From the NCBI RefSeq assembly GCF_017526105.1, contig NZ_CP071839.1, positions 5,285,001-5,349,000 of the forward strand: a DNA stretch of 64,000 nucleotides, given 5' to 3'. Below the pieces are notes generated by a model. It searched no databases. It was not told where the DNA came from and saw only the letters and a list, made by a program, of their open reading frames with translations. Numbering within the stretch: position 1 is the first letter of the stretch; each line of letters opens with the position of its first letter. Origin of the DNA: Streptomyces cyanogenus. Its GTDB lineage: Bacteria; Actinomycetota; Actinomycetes; Streptomycetales; Streptomycetaceae. Position numbers and translations under genes: made by a program. Positions 1-7,611 of this stretch are shown one piece after another.

Positions 1-222
1 GCGAACCTGGGCGTGAACCCCTCGCTGACGATCACCGCGCAGGCCGAGCGGGCGATGTCGTTCTGGCCGAACAAGGGCGAGGAGGATCCGCGGCCGGCGC
101 CGGGGACGGCCTACGAGCGGCTGACGCCGGTGGAGCCGAAGGCCCCGGTGGTCCCGGCGGACGCGTTCGGCGCGCTGCGGCTGCCGTTCCTGGGGATGCC
201 GGCGGTGCCCCCGAAGAAGTGA
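1..222 (+). CDS. GMC-family FAD oxidoreductase, C-terminal end (partial)
   Basis: The reading frame is open from the first base and ends in TGA at 220-222, so only the last 73 residues are present. The segment ANLGVNPSLTITAQAERAM is the conserved C-terminal GMC motif, in which an Asn-Pro pair follows the active-site His near the flavin. The family includes cholesterol oxidase and related sugar or alcohol oxidases. The tail after it is Pro-rich. The substrate cannot be read from this fragment. A GTG at 13 is in frame but is internal, not a start. An intrinsic terminator follows at 269-306. Confidence 0.8.
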   Translation, partial: ANLGVNPSLTITAQAERAMSFWPNKGEEDPRPAPGTAYERLTPVEPKAPVVPADAFGALRLPFLGMPAVPPKK

Positions 223-268
223 CCACGGCGGCCCGGGCGGCACAACGGTGACCGCGGCCCGGCGGTAC

Positions 269-306
269 AGAGGGACCTGCATCCCCCTCCGAAGGCAGGT
301 CCCTCT
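269..306 (+). terminator. Intrinsic terminator after the GMC gene
   Basis: A perfect 12-bp stem (269-280 pairs with 295-306) encloses a 14-nt loop, 47 bp past the stop codon. The bases after it are only moderately T-rich, as is usual in Streptomyces. Confidence 0.75.
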
Positions 307-425
307 CGCCGTTTCTTGATCCGGCAGGTTTGATCAGCGAAAAGCGAGAAGGGTTGCTCCGGAGGTCCGGGATTTTCGTGTGAGGCGGGTCACACCGTGT
401 TGGGTGCCTGTTCGCGGGCATGACG

Positions 426-461
426 AAGGGCCCCGCGGGACGGAGAGGCCGCGGGGCCCTT
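426..461. terminator. Strong hairpin, probable bidirectional terminator
   Basis: A perfect 13-bp stem, 426-438 against 449-461, has a 10-nt loop and is followed on the + strand by TCTCTC. It could end read-through from the GMC gene, the 3' end of the chorismate mutase transcript on the other strand, or a short RNA made in the gap. Confidence 0.6.
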
Positions 462-644
462 CTCTCGGTCAGCACCGGCGTCAGGGCAGCGCCGGTGCCC
501 GGGAAGCGGCGCCGGGGGTTGCACCGCCTGTTCGTGTGCCCTGTGGCCTGTCTTCGGTTCTCCGCCGGCCGGCCCCGGGCGTCCCCGGAGCCGGCCGTTC
601 TCTTGGGTGACCGGGCTGCTGTCCCCTGCCGTCCGGTCACTGCC

Positions 645-693
645 GGAGCGAGGTCCCACGGCGTACGGCACGACCCGTACGCCTCATCGCTCC
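645..693. other. Foldable element in the intergenic gap (possible small RNA or 3' UTR structure)
   Basis: A closing 7-bp stem (645-651 with 687-693) encloses a 9-bp perfect stem (660-668 with 675-683) with a 6-nt loop, CACGAC. The fold works on either strand. On the minus strand it would lie in the 3' UTR of the chorismate mutase gene. No promoter was identified for it. Confidence 0.35.
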
Positions 694-805
694 AGCGAGC
701 CACGCGTGGTTCTGTCGGGCCCGCCCCTGGCTGGCACGGACACCCCGCTCAACGAGGCGGTGCACGGGCCGGTCACGCGCCGTACGGGTGAGAGCGGGAC
801 CGAAC

Positions 806-1081
806 TCAGATACGACCCCGGCTCAGCTCCAGCAGAGTCATGGCGAGGCTGGTGCCGGGCTTGCCGAGGGCGTCCCGGTAGCGGGCGAGGATCTCCATCT
901 CGCGGGAGAGGTGCACCCGCCGGCCGCCGGAGGCGATCCGGGTCTGCTGGACGACGGCGGAGACGGCCATCCGCTCCTGGACGAGGCCGATGATCCGGTC
1001 GTCGAGCGCGTCGATGCGCTCACGGGCGTCGGCGATGATCGTCTCCGGGCCGGCGGCCGCTTCCGGGCTGGTGGTGGTCAT
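806..1081 (-). CDS. Chorismate mutase, AroQ type
   Basis: The 91-residue protein has the size and all-helical pattern of monofunctional AroQ chorismate mutases, which convert chorismate to prephenate, the branch point to Phe and Tyr. The first helix, ARERIDALDDRIIGLVQERM, carries the usual R...D..I..L...R spacing. The second has R59 and the EMEILARYR segment, and the C-terminal helix is LAMTLLELSR. The ATG at 1081 has AAGGAG eight bases upstream. The 5' leader encodes a Phe/Tyr-rich peptide (1195-1266) followed by an intrinsic terminator (1139-1173), so expression is probably attenuated by charged tRNA-Phe or tRNA-Tyr. The gene is divergent from guaA. Confidence 0.88.
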   Translation of the reverse strand: MTTTSPEAAAGPETIIADARERIDALDDRIIGLVQERMAVSAVVQQTRIASGGRRVHLSREMEILARYRDALGKPGTSLAMTLLELSRGRI

Positions 1082-1138
1082 GTCGGGGCTCCTTGTCGGG
1101 AGGGTGGTCGCCCCGGGACGACAGGACCCGGAAAACGA

Positions 1139-1173
1139 CAGGCGCCCCGGGCCTTGTCGGCCCGGGGCGCCTG
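1139..1173 (-). terminator. Attenuator terminator upstream of chorismate mutase
   Basis: A perfect 15-bp stem (1159-1173 with 1139-1153) has a 5-nt loop and is followed on the minus strand by TCGTTTTCC. It lies between the leader-peptide stop at 1195 and the chorismate mutase start at 1081, so it must be read through for the gene to be expressed. Its 5' arm includes CGGGCCG (1158-1164), complementary over 7 bp to CGGCCCG in the leader peptide coding region (1221-1227), which offers an antiterminator pairing. Confidence 0.8.
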
Positions 1174-1194
1174 GGAAGTCGCTTGGCGGTTCGC

Positions 1195-1266
1195 TCAAGC
1201 AGCACGACCATGGCAGCCGGCGGGCCGGATGCCATAGGTAAAGACGAAGGTCGAGTGCTTGCGCAT
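1195..1266 (-). CDS. Leader peptide of the chorismate mutase attenuator
   Basis: A 23-codon frame starting ATG at 1266 and ending TGA encodes MRKHSTFVFTYGIRPAGCHG and three more residues. The run Phe-Val-Phe-Thr-Tyr contains the end-product amino acids of the pathway. The codons used include TTT and TAT, which are rare in this GC-rich genome and so suited to stalling. The stop codon is 21 nt before the terminator stem. A CATACT -10-like box (1274-1279) ends 7 nt before the ATG, so the peptide is probably translated from a leaderless mRNA. The position, content and terminator together argue for ribosome-mediated attenuation. Confidence 0.72.
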   Translation of the reverse strand: MRKHSTFVFTYGIRPAGCHGRAA

Positions 1267-1318
1267 GCGGGCCAGTATGCCATGGCGGCTCGTCTCGGAG
1301 GTCGCGCGGCCGCCCCGT

Positions 1319-1324
1319 TAGAAT
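1319..1324 (+). promoter_or_regulatory. Candidate -10 box of guaA
   Basis: TAGAAT matches TATAAT at five of six bases and lies 41 nt before the guaA start. No good -35 was found at 16-18 bp. Confidence 0.4.
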
Positions 1325-1364
1325 CGGAAGCACAGACCCCCGCCCGACCACCAGAAGGCACCCC

Positions 1365-2945
1365 GTGTCATCAGCGACCCAGTCTGCCGCCACCCCCGAC
1401 ACCGTCCTGGTCGTCGACTTCGGCGCGCAGTACGCCCAGCTCATCGCCCGTCGCGTCCGCGAGGCGCGGGTCTACAGCGAGATCGTGCCCAGCACCATGC
1501 CGGTGGCCGAGATGCTCGCCAAGAACCCCGCGGCGATCATCCTCTCCGGCGGCCCCTCGTCCGTGTACGAGGAGGGCGCTCCCACCCTCGACCGCGAGAT
1601 CTTCGAGGCCGGCGTCCCCGTCTTCGGCATGTGCTACGGCTTCCAGCTCATGGCGCAGTCCCTCGGCGGCACCGTCGACAACACCGGCGCCCGCGAGTAC
1701 GGCCGTACCGACCTGCACGTCTGCAGGAACTCCTCCACCCTCTTCGAGGGCACCCCGGACGAGCAGCACGTGTGGATGTCGCACGGCGACGCCTGCTCCG
1801 CCGCCCCCGAGGGCTTCACGGTGACCGCGTCCACGGACGTCGTCCCGGTCGCCGCCTTCGAGAACGACGACAAGAAGCTGTACGGCGTCCAGTACCACCC
1901 CGAGGTCATGCACTCCACGCACGGCCAGCAGGTGCTGGAGCACTTCCTCTACCGCGGTGCCGGCCTGAAGCCGAACTGGACCACCGGCAACGTGATCGAG
2001 GAGCAGGTCGAGGCCATCCGCGCGCTGGTCGGCGACAAGCGCGCGATCTGCGGCCTGTCCGGCGGTGTCGACTCCGCCGTGGCCGCCGCCCTGGTCCAGA
2101 AGGCCATCGGCTCCCAGCTGACCTGCGTGTACGTCGACCACGGCCTGATGCGCAAGGGCGAGACCGAGCAGGTCGAGAAGGACTTCGTCGCGGCCACCGG
2201 CGTCCAGCTGAAGGTCGTGGACGCCGAGGAGCGCTTCCTCAAGGCCCTCGCCGGGGTCACCGACCCCGAGGAGAAGCGGAAGATCATCGGCCGCGAGTTC
2301 ATCCGCGTCTTCGAGCAGGCGCAGGCCGAGATCATCGCCGACGAGGGCCCGGCCGTGGAGTTCCTGGTCCAGGGCACCCTGTACCCGGACGTGGTCGAGT
2401 CCGGCGGCGGCACCGGCACCGCCAACATCAAGTCGCACCACAACGTCGGCGGCCTGCCCGAGGACCTCGAGTTCAAGCTGATCGAGCCGCTGCGCAAGCT
2501 GTTCAAGGACGAGGTCCGCATGGTCGGCCAGGAGCTGGGCCTGCCCGAGGAGATCGTCCAGCGCCAGCCCTTCCCCGGCCCCGGCCTGGGCATCCGGATC
2601 GTCGGCGAGGTGACGAAGGAGCGGCTGGACCTGCTCCGCGAGGCCGACGCCATCGCCCGCGAGGAGCTGACCGCGGCCGGCCTGGACCGCGACATCTGGC
2701 AGTGCCCGGTGGTCCTGCTCGCCGACGTCCGCAGCGTGGGCGTGCAGGGCGACGGCCGCACCTACGGCCACCCGATCGTCCTGCGCCCGGTCTCCTCCGA
2801 GGACGCCATGACCGCCGACTGGTCCCGGCTGCCCTACGACGTCCTCGGCCGCATCTCGACCCGGATCACCAACGAGGTCCGGGACGTCAACCGGGTCGTC
2901 CTGGACGTGACCTCCAAGCCGCCGGGCACGATCGAGTGGGAGTGA
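1365..2945 (+). CDS. guaA: GMP synthase (glutamine-hydrolysing)
   Basis: Converts XMP, ATP and glutamine to GMP, the last step of guanine nucleotide synthesis. The 526-residue protein is full length. An N-terminal class I glutamine amidotransferase domain (about residues 13-205) carries the nucleophile C90 in GVPVFGMCYGFQL and the His/Glu pair in QYHPEVMHS. The ATP-pyrophosphatase domain begins with the P-loop GLSGGVDSAVAAA. The C-terminal dimerisation domain ends in KPPGTIEWE, the usual GuaA terminus. The start is GTG at 1365 with a weak AGAAGG ribosome-binding site. It is divergent from chorismate mutase and faces the minus-strand gene at 2955. Confidence 0.98.
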   Translation: MSSATQSAATPDTVLVVDFGAQYAQLIARRVREARVYSEIVPSTMPVAEMLAKNPAAIILSGGPSSVYEEGAPTLDREIFEAGVPVFGMCYGFQLMAQSLGGTVDNTGAREYGRTDLHVCRNSSTLFEGTPDEQHVWMSHGDACSAAPEGFTVTASTDVVPVAAFENDDKKLYGVQYHPEVMHSTHGQQVLEHFLYRGAGLKPNWTTGNVIEEQVEAIRALVGDKRAICGLSGGVDSAVAAALVQKAIGSQLTCVYVDHGLMRKGETEQVEKDFVAATGVQLKVVDAEERFLKALAGVTDPEEKRKIIGREFIRVFEQAQAEIIADEGPAVEFLVQGTLYPDVVESGGGTGTANIKSHHNVGGLPEDLEFKLIEPLRKLFKDEVRMVGQELGLPEEIVQRQPFPGPGLGIRIVGEVTKERLDLLREADAIAREELTAAGLDRDIWQCPVVLLADVRSVGVQGDGRTYGHPIVLRPVSSEDAMTADWSRLPYDVLGRISTRITNEVRDVNRVVLDVTSKPPGTIEWE

Positions 2946-2954
2946 TCCCCCGGA

Positions 2955-3431
2955 TCAGGTCCGCTTGAGCGTGCGCACCGGCGCTCCGGGCCACCAGACC
3001 AGGGTGACCAGATACCGGTCGTCCTCGACGTAGGTCCGCACGACCTCCGTCAGCTCGGTGCGGAAGAGGTGGAACGGCTGCGGCGGTTCCACCTCTTCCA
3101 CGTACGCGGCCCTCGCCTCGCCGTCCTCGACCTCGTACGCCCGTCCGCCGATCCGGACGTCGCCGCCGCCCATGCCCGTACCGTCGCCGGGGTTGGCCTG
3201 GAGGGCGAAACGCGGGTCGCGGCGCAGGTCGAGGGCCTTGAGGGAGCCCGGCATCATGCCGAGCCACAGCTCCCCGCGCAGAAAACGGGCCTCGATCCCA
3301 CAGGTGCGGGGCGAGCCGTCCTTGCGGAGGGTCGCGAGGACGTGGTGCCGGTACGCGCCGAAGCGCTCCTCGGCGGTCCGCGCCAGATCGGGTACGGCGG
3401 TGCGGAAGTCTCCCCAGTTCATACGGTTCAT
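2955..3431 (-). CDS. Pyridoxamine 5'-phosphate oxidase-like (FMN split-barrel) protein
   Basis: The 158-residue protein looks like the FMN-binding split-barrel family. After an N-terminal helix (MNWGDFRTAVPDLARTAEER) it has the strand pattern HHVLATLRKDGSPRTCGIEARFLRGELWLGM, and RRDPRFALQANPG is typical of the actinobacterial general-stress or F420/FMN oxidase group. Substrate and cofactor are not determined. The start ATG at 3431 is chosen because GGGAGG lies nine bases before it; the ATG at 3422 is an alternative and the upstream ATGs lack a ribosome-binding site. A perfect 9-bp inverted repeat (3452-3474) sits just upstream and may be its operator. Confidence 0.75.
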   Translation of the reverse strand: MNRMNWGDFRTAVPDLARTAEERFGAYRHHVLATLRKDGSPRTCGIEARFLRGELWLGMMPGSLKALDLRRDPRFALQANPGDGTGMGGGDVRIGGRAYEVEDGEARAAYVEEVEPPQPFHLFRTELTEVVRTYVEDDRYLVTLVWWPGAPVRTLKRT

Positions 3432-3451
3432 GCCGGGCAGCCTCCCCCGGA

Positions 3452-3474
3452 ATCCCGACATCCTCTGTCGGGAT
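3452..3474. promoter_or_regulatory. 9-bp perfect inverted repeat, candidate operator
   Basis: ATCCCGACA, five bases, TGTCGGGAT. It lies between the divergent genes at 3431 (minus) and 3572 (plus), 21 bases before the first. The size and spacing suit a dimeric repressor. An RNA hairpin in the short 5' leader is the alternative. Confidence 0.45.
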
Positions 3475-3571
3475 GGTGTGGCGCACCGCATCTTCACGGA
3501 CCAGCTCTGCCCTTTTGAGCCGGCCGACGGTACCTTCCGGCCCGTACCGCAATCCCCGCACGGGAGGATCT

Positions 3572-4366
3572 ATGCACGGGCCCACTCCGCCCCTGCCGCT
3601 GCCCACCGACCGGCTGCAGTTCGCCATGCCGCCGATGCACGAGTCGGCCGAGGACGAACGCCGGCACCGCAAGGAGCGGCTCGCGGGCGCCCTGCGGATC
3701 TTCGGCCGGGCCGGGTTCGAGGACGGGGTGTCCGGGCACATCACCGCCCGGGACCCGGAGTTCACCGACTGCTTCTGGGTCAATCCGTTCGGGATGCCGT
3801 TCAAGCACGTCACCGTCAGCGATCTCGTCCTCGCCAACCAGGACGGACAGGTCGTCGAGGGCCGCTACCACGTCAACCAGGCCGCGTTCACCGTGCACGC
3901 CCAGGTGCACGCCGCCCGGCCCGACGTCGTCGCCGTCGCCCACTGCCACTCGGTGCACGGCCGCGCCCTCGCCGCCCTCGGCGACCTGATCGACCCCATC
4001 ACCCAGGAGAGCTGCGCCTTCTACGAGGACCTCGCCCTCTACGACGCCTACACCGGTGTCACCGTGGACGCCGAGGAGGGCCGCCGGATCGCCGCCGCGC
4101 TGGGCTCCCGCAAGGCACTCGTGCTGCGCAACCACGGCCTGCTCACCGTCGGCGACTCGGTGGACGCGGCGGCCTGGTGGTTCCTGTCCCTGGAGCGGTC
4201 CTGCCAGGTGCAGCTGCTGGCGAAGGCGGCCGGCCGGCCGGTCCTCATCGACCACAAGCGCGCCGTCGCCACCCGCGAACAGCTCGGCGGCGACCTGGTG
4301 GCCTGGATCAACTACCAGCCGCTGTGGCAGGACATCAGCCGCGGCGAACCCGACCTGCTCAGCTGA
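3572..4366 (+). CDS. Class II aldolase/adducin family protein
   Basis: The 264-residue protein has the class II aldolase/adducin fold seen in fuculose-phosphate aldolase and L-ribulose-5-phosphate epimerase. The Zn-binding HxH is in VVAVAHCHSVHGRALAA, a third His is in KALVLRNHGLLTVG, and the entry motif is GHITARDPE. This subgroup lacks a clear sugar-phosphate assignment; members in actinobacteria are usually left as aldolase/adducin family. The ATG at 3572 is preceded by GGGAGG at 3562-3567. The 3' end overlaps the convergent DUF4429 gene by 8 bp. Confidence 0.85.
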   Translation: MHGPTPPLPLPTDRLQFAMPPMHESAEDERRHRKERLAGALRIFGRAGFEDGVSGHITARDPEFTDCFWVNPFGMPFKHVTVSDLVLANQDGQVVEGRYHVNQAAFTVHAQVHAARPDVVAVAHCHSVHGRALAALGDLIDPITQESCAFYEDLALYDAYTGVTVDAEEGRRIAAALGSRKALVLRNHGLLTVGDSVDAAAWWFLSLERSCQVQLLAKAAGRPVLIDHKRAVATREQLGGDLVAWINYQPLWQDISRGEPDLLS

Positions 4367-5273
4367 GGCCGCCGCCTCCGGAGCCGCATCCGAAGCCCCC
4401 GAGGATGACCGCCTTGGTCCTCCCGAACTCCTCGTCCGTGAGCACACCGTCCCGGTGCAGCTCACCCAGCTCCCGCAGGCGGCGCAGCAGCACATCGTGA
4501 CCGCCGTCGCGCGCCGGCACGCCGGCCGGGGACCGGGGCCGGTCCTCTGGCGAGCCGTCGGCGCGGGTGGAGGGATGCGGCAGCCGGGCGGTGACCGCCG
4601 TCGCGACCAGCGCCGTCAGCAGATCCCGGCGGACACTGCCCCACAGGTCCAGGGCGTACGGGTCCCGCTCGGGCGGCAGCCTGGAGAACACCGTCTCCCG
4701 GGTCACGAACCGCAGGAAGCCGTCCTCGGACCCCGAGTTGGGCAGCCACTCCACCTGCACCACGTCCCCGAGCGCGATGATCCGCGGGCCGGTCGCGCGC
4801 TTGACCCGGTCGGAGGTGTCGGCCCAGTCGATGCGCACCTGGCTGCCGTCGAAGGACACCGTGCCGTCGGAGGACCGAACCGAGACCGGCACCGGCGGCC
4901 CCGGCAGCAGATAGCCGTCCGTCGGCCCTTCGGGGACCTGGTCCAGGAGCAGCGCGTGCCGGATCTCCTCGGCGACGTACTGCGCGACCCCCGAACGGTC
5001 CGCGTCCACCGTCAGCCGGTACGGGTCGGCCGCGTCCGGCAGCCGGCCGCCGGTGGCCTGCAACAGGGGGTCGGCGCCCTCGCGCAGCCGCATCCGCAGC
5101 CGGCCGCGCCTGCGCTCCGGCTCGTAGACCACACCCGAGACCGCCTCCAGCGGTACGGCGATCTCCCCGTACGTCTGCCGGAACAGCGGCACCGAGCGGT
5201 GCGGCCCGGGGGTGATCCGGATCGTGCTGCCGTCGAAGGCCCAGGTCCCGTCCCGCTGGATGATCTCGGCCAT
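4359..5273 (-). CDS. DUF4429 protein with C-terminal SHOCT domain
   Basis: The 304-residue soluble protein contains two similar halves, each starting with a strand pattern of the type ...W.FDGSTIRI... (about residue 12) and ...VSFDGSQVRIDW... (about residue 140), typical of the duplicated DUF4429. The last 50 residues include LRRLRELGELHRDGVLTDEE, a classic SHOCT helix-turn-helix oligomerisation motif, and a Gly-rich tail. Function is unknown; SHOCT tails are thought to mediate membrane association or oligomerisation. It overlaps the end of the aldolase gene by 8 bp, tail to tail. Confidence 0.8.
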   Translation of the reverse strand: MAEIIQRDGTWAFDGSTIRITPGPHRSVPLFRQTYGEIAVPLEAVSGVVYEPERRRGRLRMRLREGADPLLQATGGRLPDAADPYRLTVDADRSGVAQYVAEEIRHALLLDQVPEGPTDGYLLPGPPVPVSVRSSDGTVSFDGSQVRIDWADTSDRVKRATGPRIIALGDVVQVEWLPNSGSEDGFLRFVTRETVFSRLPPERDPYALDLWGSVRRDLLTALVATAVTARLPHPSTRADGSPEDRPRSPAGVPARDGGHDVLLRRLRELGELHRDGVLTDEEFGRTKAVILGGFGCGSGGGGLS

Positions 5274-5401
5274 ACGGCGATTCTCGCAGCCGGGTCAACC
5301 CGGCGGCCCCGGCTTCACTCGCGCTGACCCGGCCCAACCGCCCCGAAGGCCCCCGCATAGGGCACAATTCGCTGTCGTCACCGGGGAGTTGCCCGGCCGT
5401 C

Positions 5402-6742
5402 GTGCGCCCCGCCGGGGCGGACGGCCGGATCGGCAGGTCGTGGGGAAGGCGGGCGTCGGGCGTGGCGGTGCAGGAGGCGAGAGGGGACACGGATGCCGAG
5501 AGCGTCCACGAGGGCGGCTGCACCTGCGGGGACTGCCCGCACGGCGCCCGGGAGGGACACCGGCGGGCCGTCGCCGCGTTCCTGCGCCGGCGCGACGAGT
5601 TCGCCGCCGGCCGGGGACTGCCGGCGGCCGTGGCGCACTCCGCCTCGGCGTCCCGCCAGTGGGTCTCCGAGGAACTGACCCAGCGGGCCGAGGCCGTCGC
5701 CGAACAGGGCCGGGCCGAGGGCGCGGCCCGGCTCACCCGGCTGTGGCTGCGGACGGTGTGCGCCGTGTGGGGCGCGGTCGTCGCACTGCTGCTCGCCGAG
5801 GCGCTCACCGCGATCGGCGCGGGCTGGACCGGCGCCCGCACCGCGGCCCTGCTCGCCGCACTGGCCGTCGCCGGCGCGCTGACCGCCGCCTGCTTCCTGC
5901 ACCGGGCGCGCGGCGGAGCGCTCGCCCCGGTGATCGGCGAGGACAACCGCATGTCCACCTCCCGTACCGTCGCCGCCTGCTGGGTGCTGTTCGTCGGTTA
6001 CGCCGTCCTGCTGCTGGCCGCCCGCCTGGCCGCCGCCTCCGACCACGCCGAACGCGACGCGCTGATCTCCGGCCTCGATCTCGCGCGCGGCGCGGGCGTG
6101 GTGACCGTCCTCGCCGTGGTGTGCGGCATCGCCGTCCTGGTCCGCCGGGTGGTGGGCCTGCGCGTCCTCGCCCAGCGGCTGCAGAAGGTGCCGGCCCACC
6201 GCCCGCGCGCCGCCGACCTGCTCACCGACGACTCCGGCAAGGGCGCCTTCGCCGACATCCAGTACGTCGCCGTCAGCGCCGTCGCCCTGCTCTTCGCCGC
6301 CGTACGGCTGGCCCGCCGCCCCGACCAGCTGCCCGACCTGCCCTGGGGCCTGGCCGTGGTCGTGCTGATCTCGGCCGCCACCTACCTGGCCGGCAAGTAC
6401 TCCGAGGGTGGCCGGCCGGTGATCCTCTCGGTGGTCCGCGCCCGCGAACCCGGCGACCTGGACGGCCCGATCCGCACCGGCGACGACATCGAGATCCGCG
6501 GCAGCGGCTTCATCCCGCCCGGCGCCCAGACCGCCGACCGGCTCTGCCGCATGGTCGTCCGGATCGGCGCGGTCGACGTCCACGTCCCCCTGGTCCCCGT
6601 CGCGGGCGGCTTCCGCAACCCCACGGACCACGCCCTGACCGTGCCCGTACCCGCCGACGTCGAGCCCGGCACCGTGGACGTCCAGGTGGTGACCGCGGCC
6701 GGCGTGGCGACCAACCGCTACCCCCTCCAGGTGACCGAGTGA
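5402..6742 (+). CDS. Polytopic membrane protein with C-terminal IPT/TIG-like domain
   Basis: The protein (up to 446 residues) is not assigned to a known family. The N-terminal soluble part has a Cys/His cluster, GGCTCGDCPHG, that could bind metal. About six hydrophobic segments follow, in pairs such as VAACWVLFVGYAVLLLAARL. The last 100 residues (PVILSVVRAREPG to the end) read as a beta-sandwich of the IPT/TIG type, probably outside the membrane. The start is uncertain. GTG 5402 gives the longest frame but its GGGGAG is 13 nt away; in-frame GTGs at 5462 and 5468 lie after GGGGAAGG and could be the real start. Confidence 0.65.
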   Translation: MRPAGADGRIGRSWGRRASGVAVQEARGDTDAESVHEGGCTCGDCPHGAREGHRRAVAAFLRRRDEFAAGRGLPAAVAHSASASRQWVSEELTQRAEAVAEQGRAEGAARLTRLWLRTVCAVWGAVVALLLAEALTAIGAGWTGARTAALLAALAVAGALTAACFLHRARGGALAPVIGEDNRMSTSRTVAACWVLFVGYAVLLLAARLAAASDHAERDALISGLDLARGAGVVTVLAVVCGIAVLVRRVVGLRVLAQRLQKVPAHRPRAADLLTDDSGKGAFADIQYVAVSAVALLFAAVRLARRPDQLPDLPWGLAVVVLISAATYLAGKYSEGGRPVILSVVRAREPGDLDGPIRTGDDIEIRGSGFIPPGAQTADRLCRMVVRIGAVDVHVPLVPVAGGFRNPTDHALTVPVPADVEPGTVDVQVVTAAGVATNRYPLQVTE

Positions 6743-6797
6743 GCACCGGACACGCCCGCGCGGGCGCCCGAGACCCGGAAAATCGTCCGCGACAGGA

Positions 6798-6828
6798 TTG
6801 AACCGACTCCCTTCGTCATACGTATGTC
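6798..6828 (+). promoter_or_regulatory. Candidate promoter of the DoxX gene
   Basis: TTGAAC (6798-6803) lies upstream of TACGTA (6819-6824, spacing 15) or TATGTC (6823-6828, spacing 19), within the short palindrome CATACGTATG. If this is the promoter, the ATG at 6824 is inside it and translation must start further down, at 6869. Confidence 0.4.
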
Positions 6829-6868
6829 AATCGAGGGGTGGCACGGCGGGCGAGAGGCGGCTGCGGCG

Positions 6869-7396
6869 ATGACTCACGGCATGCGGACCCAGACACACAC
6901 CACCGGGGTGCACGACCCCCGCTCCTGGCGGGACACCGCAGCCCACTACGCCCTGCTGCCCCTGCGCGTCTTCCTGGGCGTCACCTTCGTCTACGCCGGT
7001 CTGGACAAGCTCACCGACAGCGCGTTCATGCAGTCCGCCGGCACCGGCTCGATCGGCGAGACCATGCGCGCGGCCCGCGACTCCGCCGCCATCCCGGCCC
7101 TGGTCGACCTGGCCCTGAAGAGCCCGGTCGGCTTCGGCTACGCCGTCGCCCTCGGGGAGCTGGCCGTCGGCATCGGCACCCTCCTCGGACTGCTCGGCCG
7201 GCTGGCCGCACTCGGCGGCGCGCTGATCTCGCTCAGTCTCTGGCTGACCGTGAGCTGGGCGAGCACCCCGTACTACTACGGCAACGACCTCGCCTACCTG
7301 ATGGCCTGGCTCCCCCTCGTCCTCGCCGGCACCCCCTACCTCTCCGTGGACGCGGCCTGGCGGGCGCGGCGCCGGCGGGCCGGCGGCTATCTCTGA
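6869..7396 (+). CDS. DoxX family integral membrane protein
   Basis: The 175-residue protein has four membrane segments and the DoxX signature LPLRVFLGVTFVYAGLDKL near the N-terminus, followed by YAVALGELAVGIGTLLGLLGRLAAL. Family members are membrane proteins linked to redox or thiosulfate-quinone metabolism, but this one cannot be assigned a reaction. The ATG at 6869 is preferred over 6824 because it follows AGAGG and keeps the upstream promoter-like boxes outside the gene. It overlaps the convergent small membrane gene by 10 bp. Confidence 0.8.
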   Translation: MTHGMRTQTHTTGVHDPRSWRDTAAHYALLPLRVFLGVTFVYAGLDKLTDSAFMQSAGTGSIGETMRAARDSAAIPALVDLALKSPVGFGYAVALGELAVGIGTLLGLLGRLAALGGALISLSLWLTVSWASTPYYYGNDLAYLMAWLPLVLAGTPYLSVDAAWRARRRRAGGYL

Positions 7397-7611
7397 CCGC
7401 CCTCCGCCCCCTCCGTGCCGCCCCGTCTGCGTATCCCCCGGGTCAGCACGGCCGTCGCCCCGGCCAGACAGAGCCCGCCCACCACCAGCGGCACGACCGC
7501 GAACCACGGGGCGTCCCACAGACCGCCCGCGTCCCCCGCGTACACCGCGGCGGTGGCGGTGAGGAAGAGCCCGGCGACCAGCCTCCCGGGCTGGAACTCA
7601 TGACGCAGCAC
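7387..7611 (-). CDS. Small membrane protein (74 aa)
   Basis: The protein has two predicted membrane segments (LVAGLFLTATAAVYAG and WFAVVPLVVGGLCLAGATAVL) and a basic Arg-rich tail. It is not recognised. The start overlaps the stop of the upstream PspC gene by 14 bp, so the two are translationally coupled and probably work together in envelope-stress physiology. Its end overlaps the DoxX gene on the other strand. Confidence 0.7.
   Translation of the reverse strand: MLRHEFQPGRLVAGLFLTATAAVYAGDAGGLWDAPWFAVVPLVVGGLCLAGATAVLTRGIRRRGGTEGAEGGQR

Larger units (their letters stand above)
223..805. other. Intergenic region with hairpins, no credible CDS
   Basis: This 583-bp gap lies between two genes that end towards each other. 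It holds the terminator at 269-306, a second strong hairpin at 426-461 and a two-part foldable element at 645-693. Open frames exist on both strands, but none has a ribosome-binding site, a recognisable domain or normal Streptomyces codon use. Confidence 0.6.

Noticed and set aside
390..791. Short frames on both strands in the 223-805 gap
   Set aside because: No ribosome-binding site, codon bias or domain. They are interrupted by strong hairpins.
1371..2771. Long minus-strand frame opposite guaA
   Set aside because: It is a shadow of the highly biased guaA codons: Leu/Asp/Val-rich, with no ribosome-binding site and no domain.
6824..6868. Upstream start for the DoxX protein
   Set aside because: The ATG at 6824 lies within the promoter-like boxes and has no ribosome-binding site.
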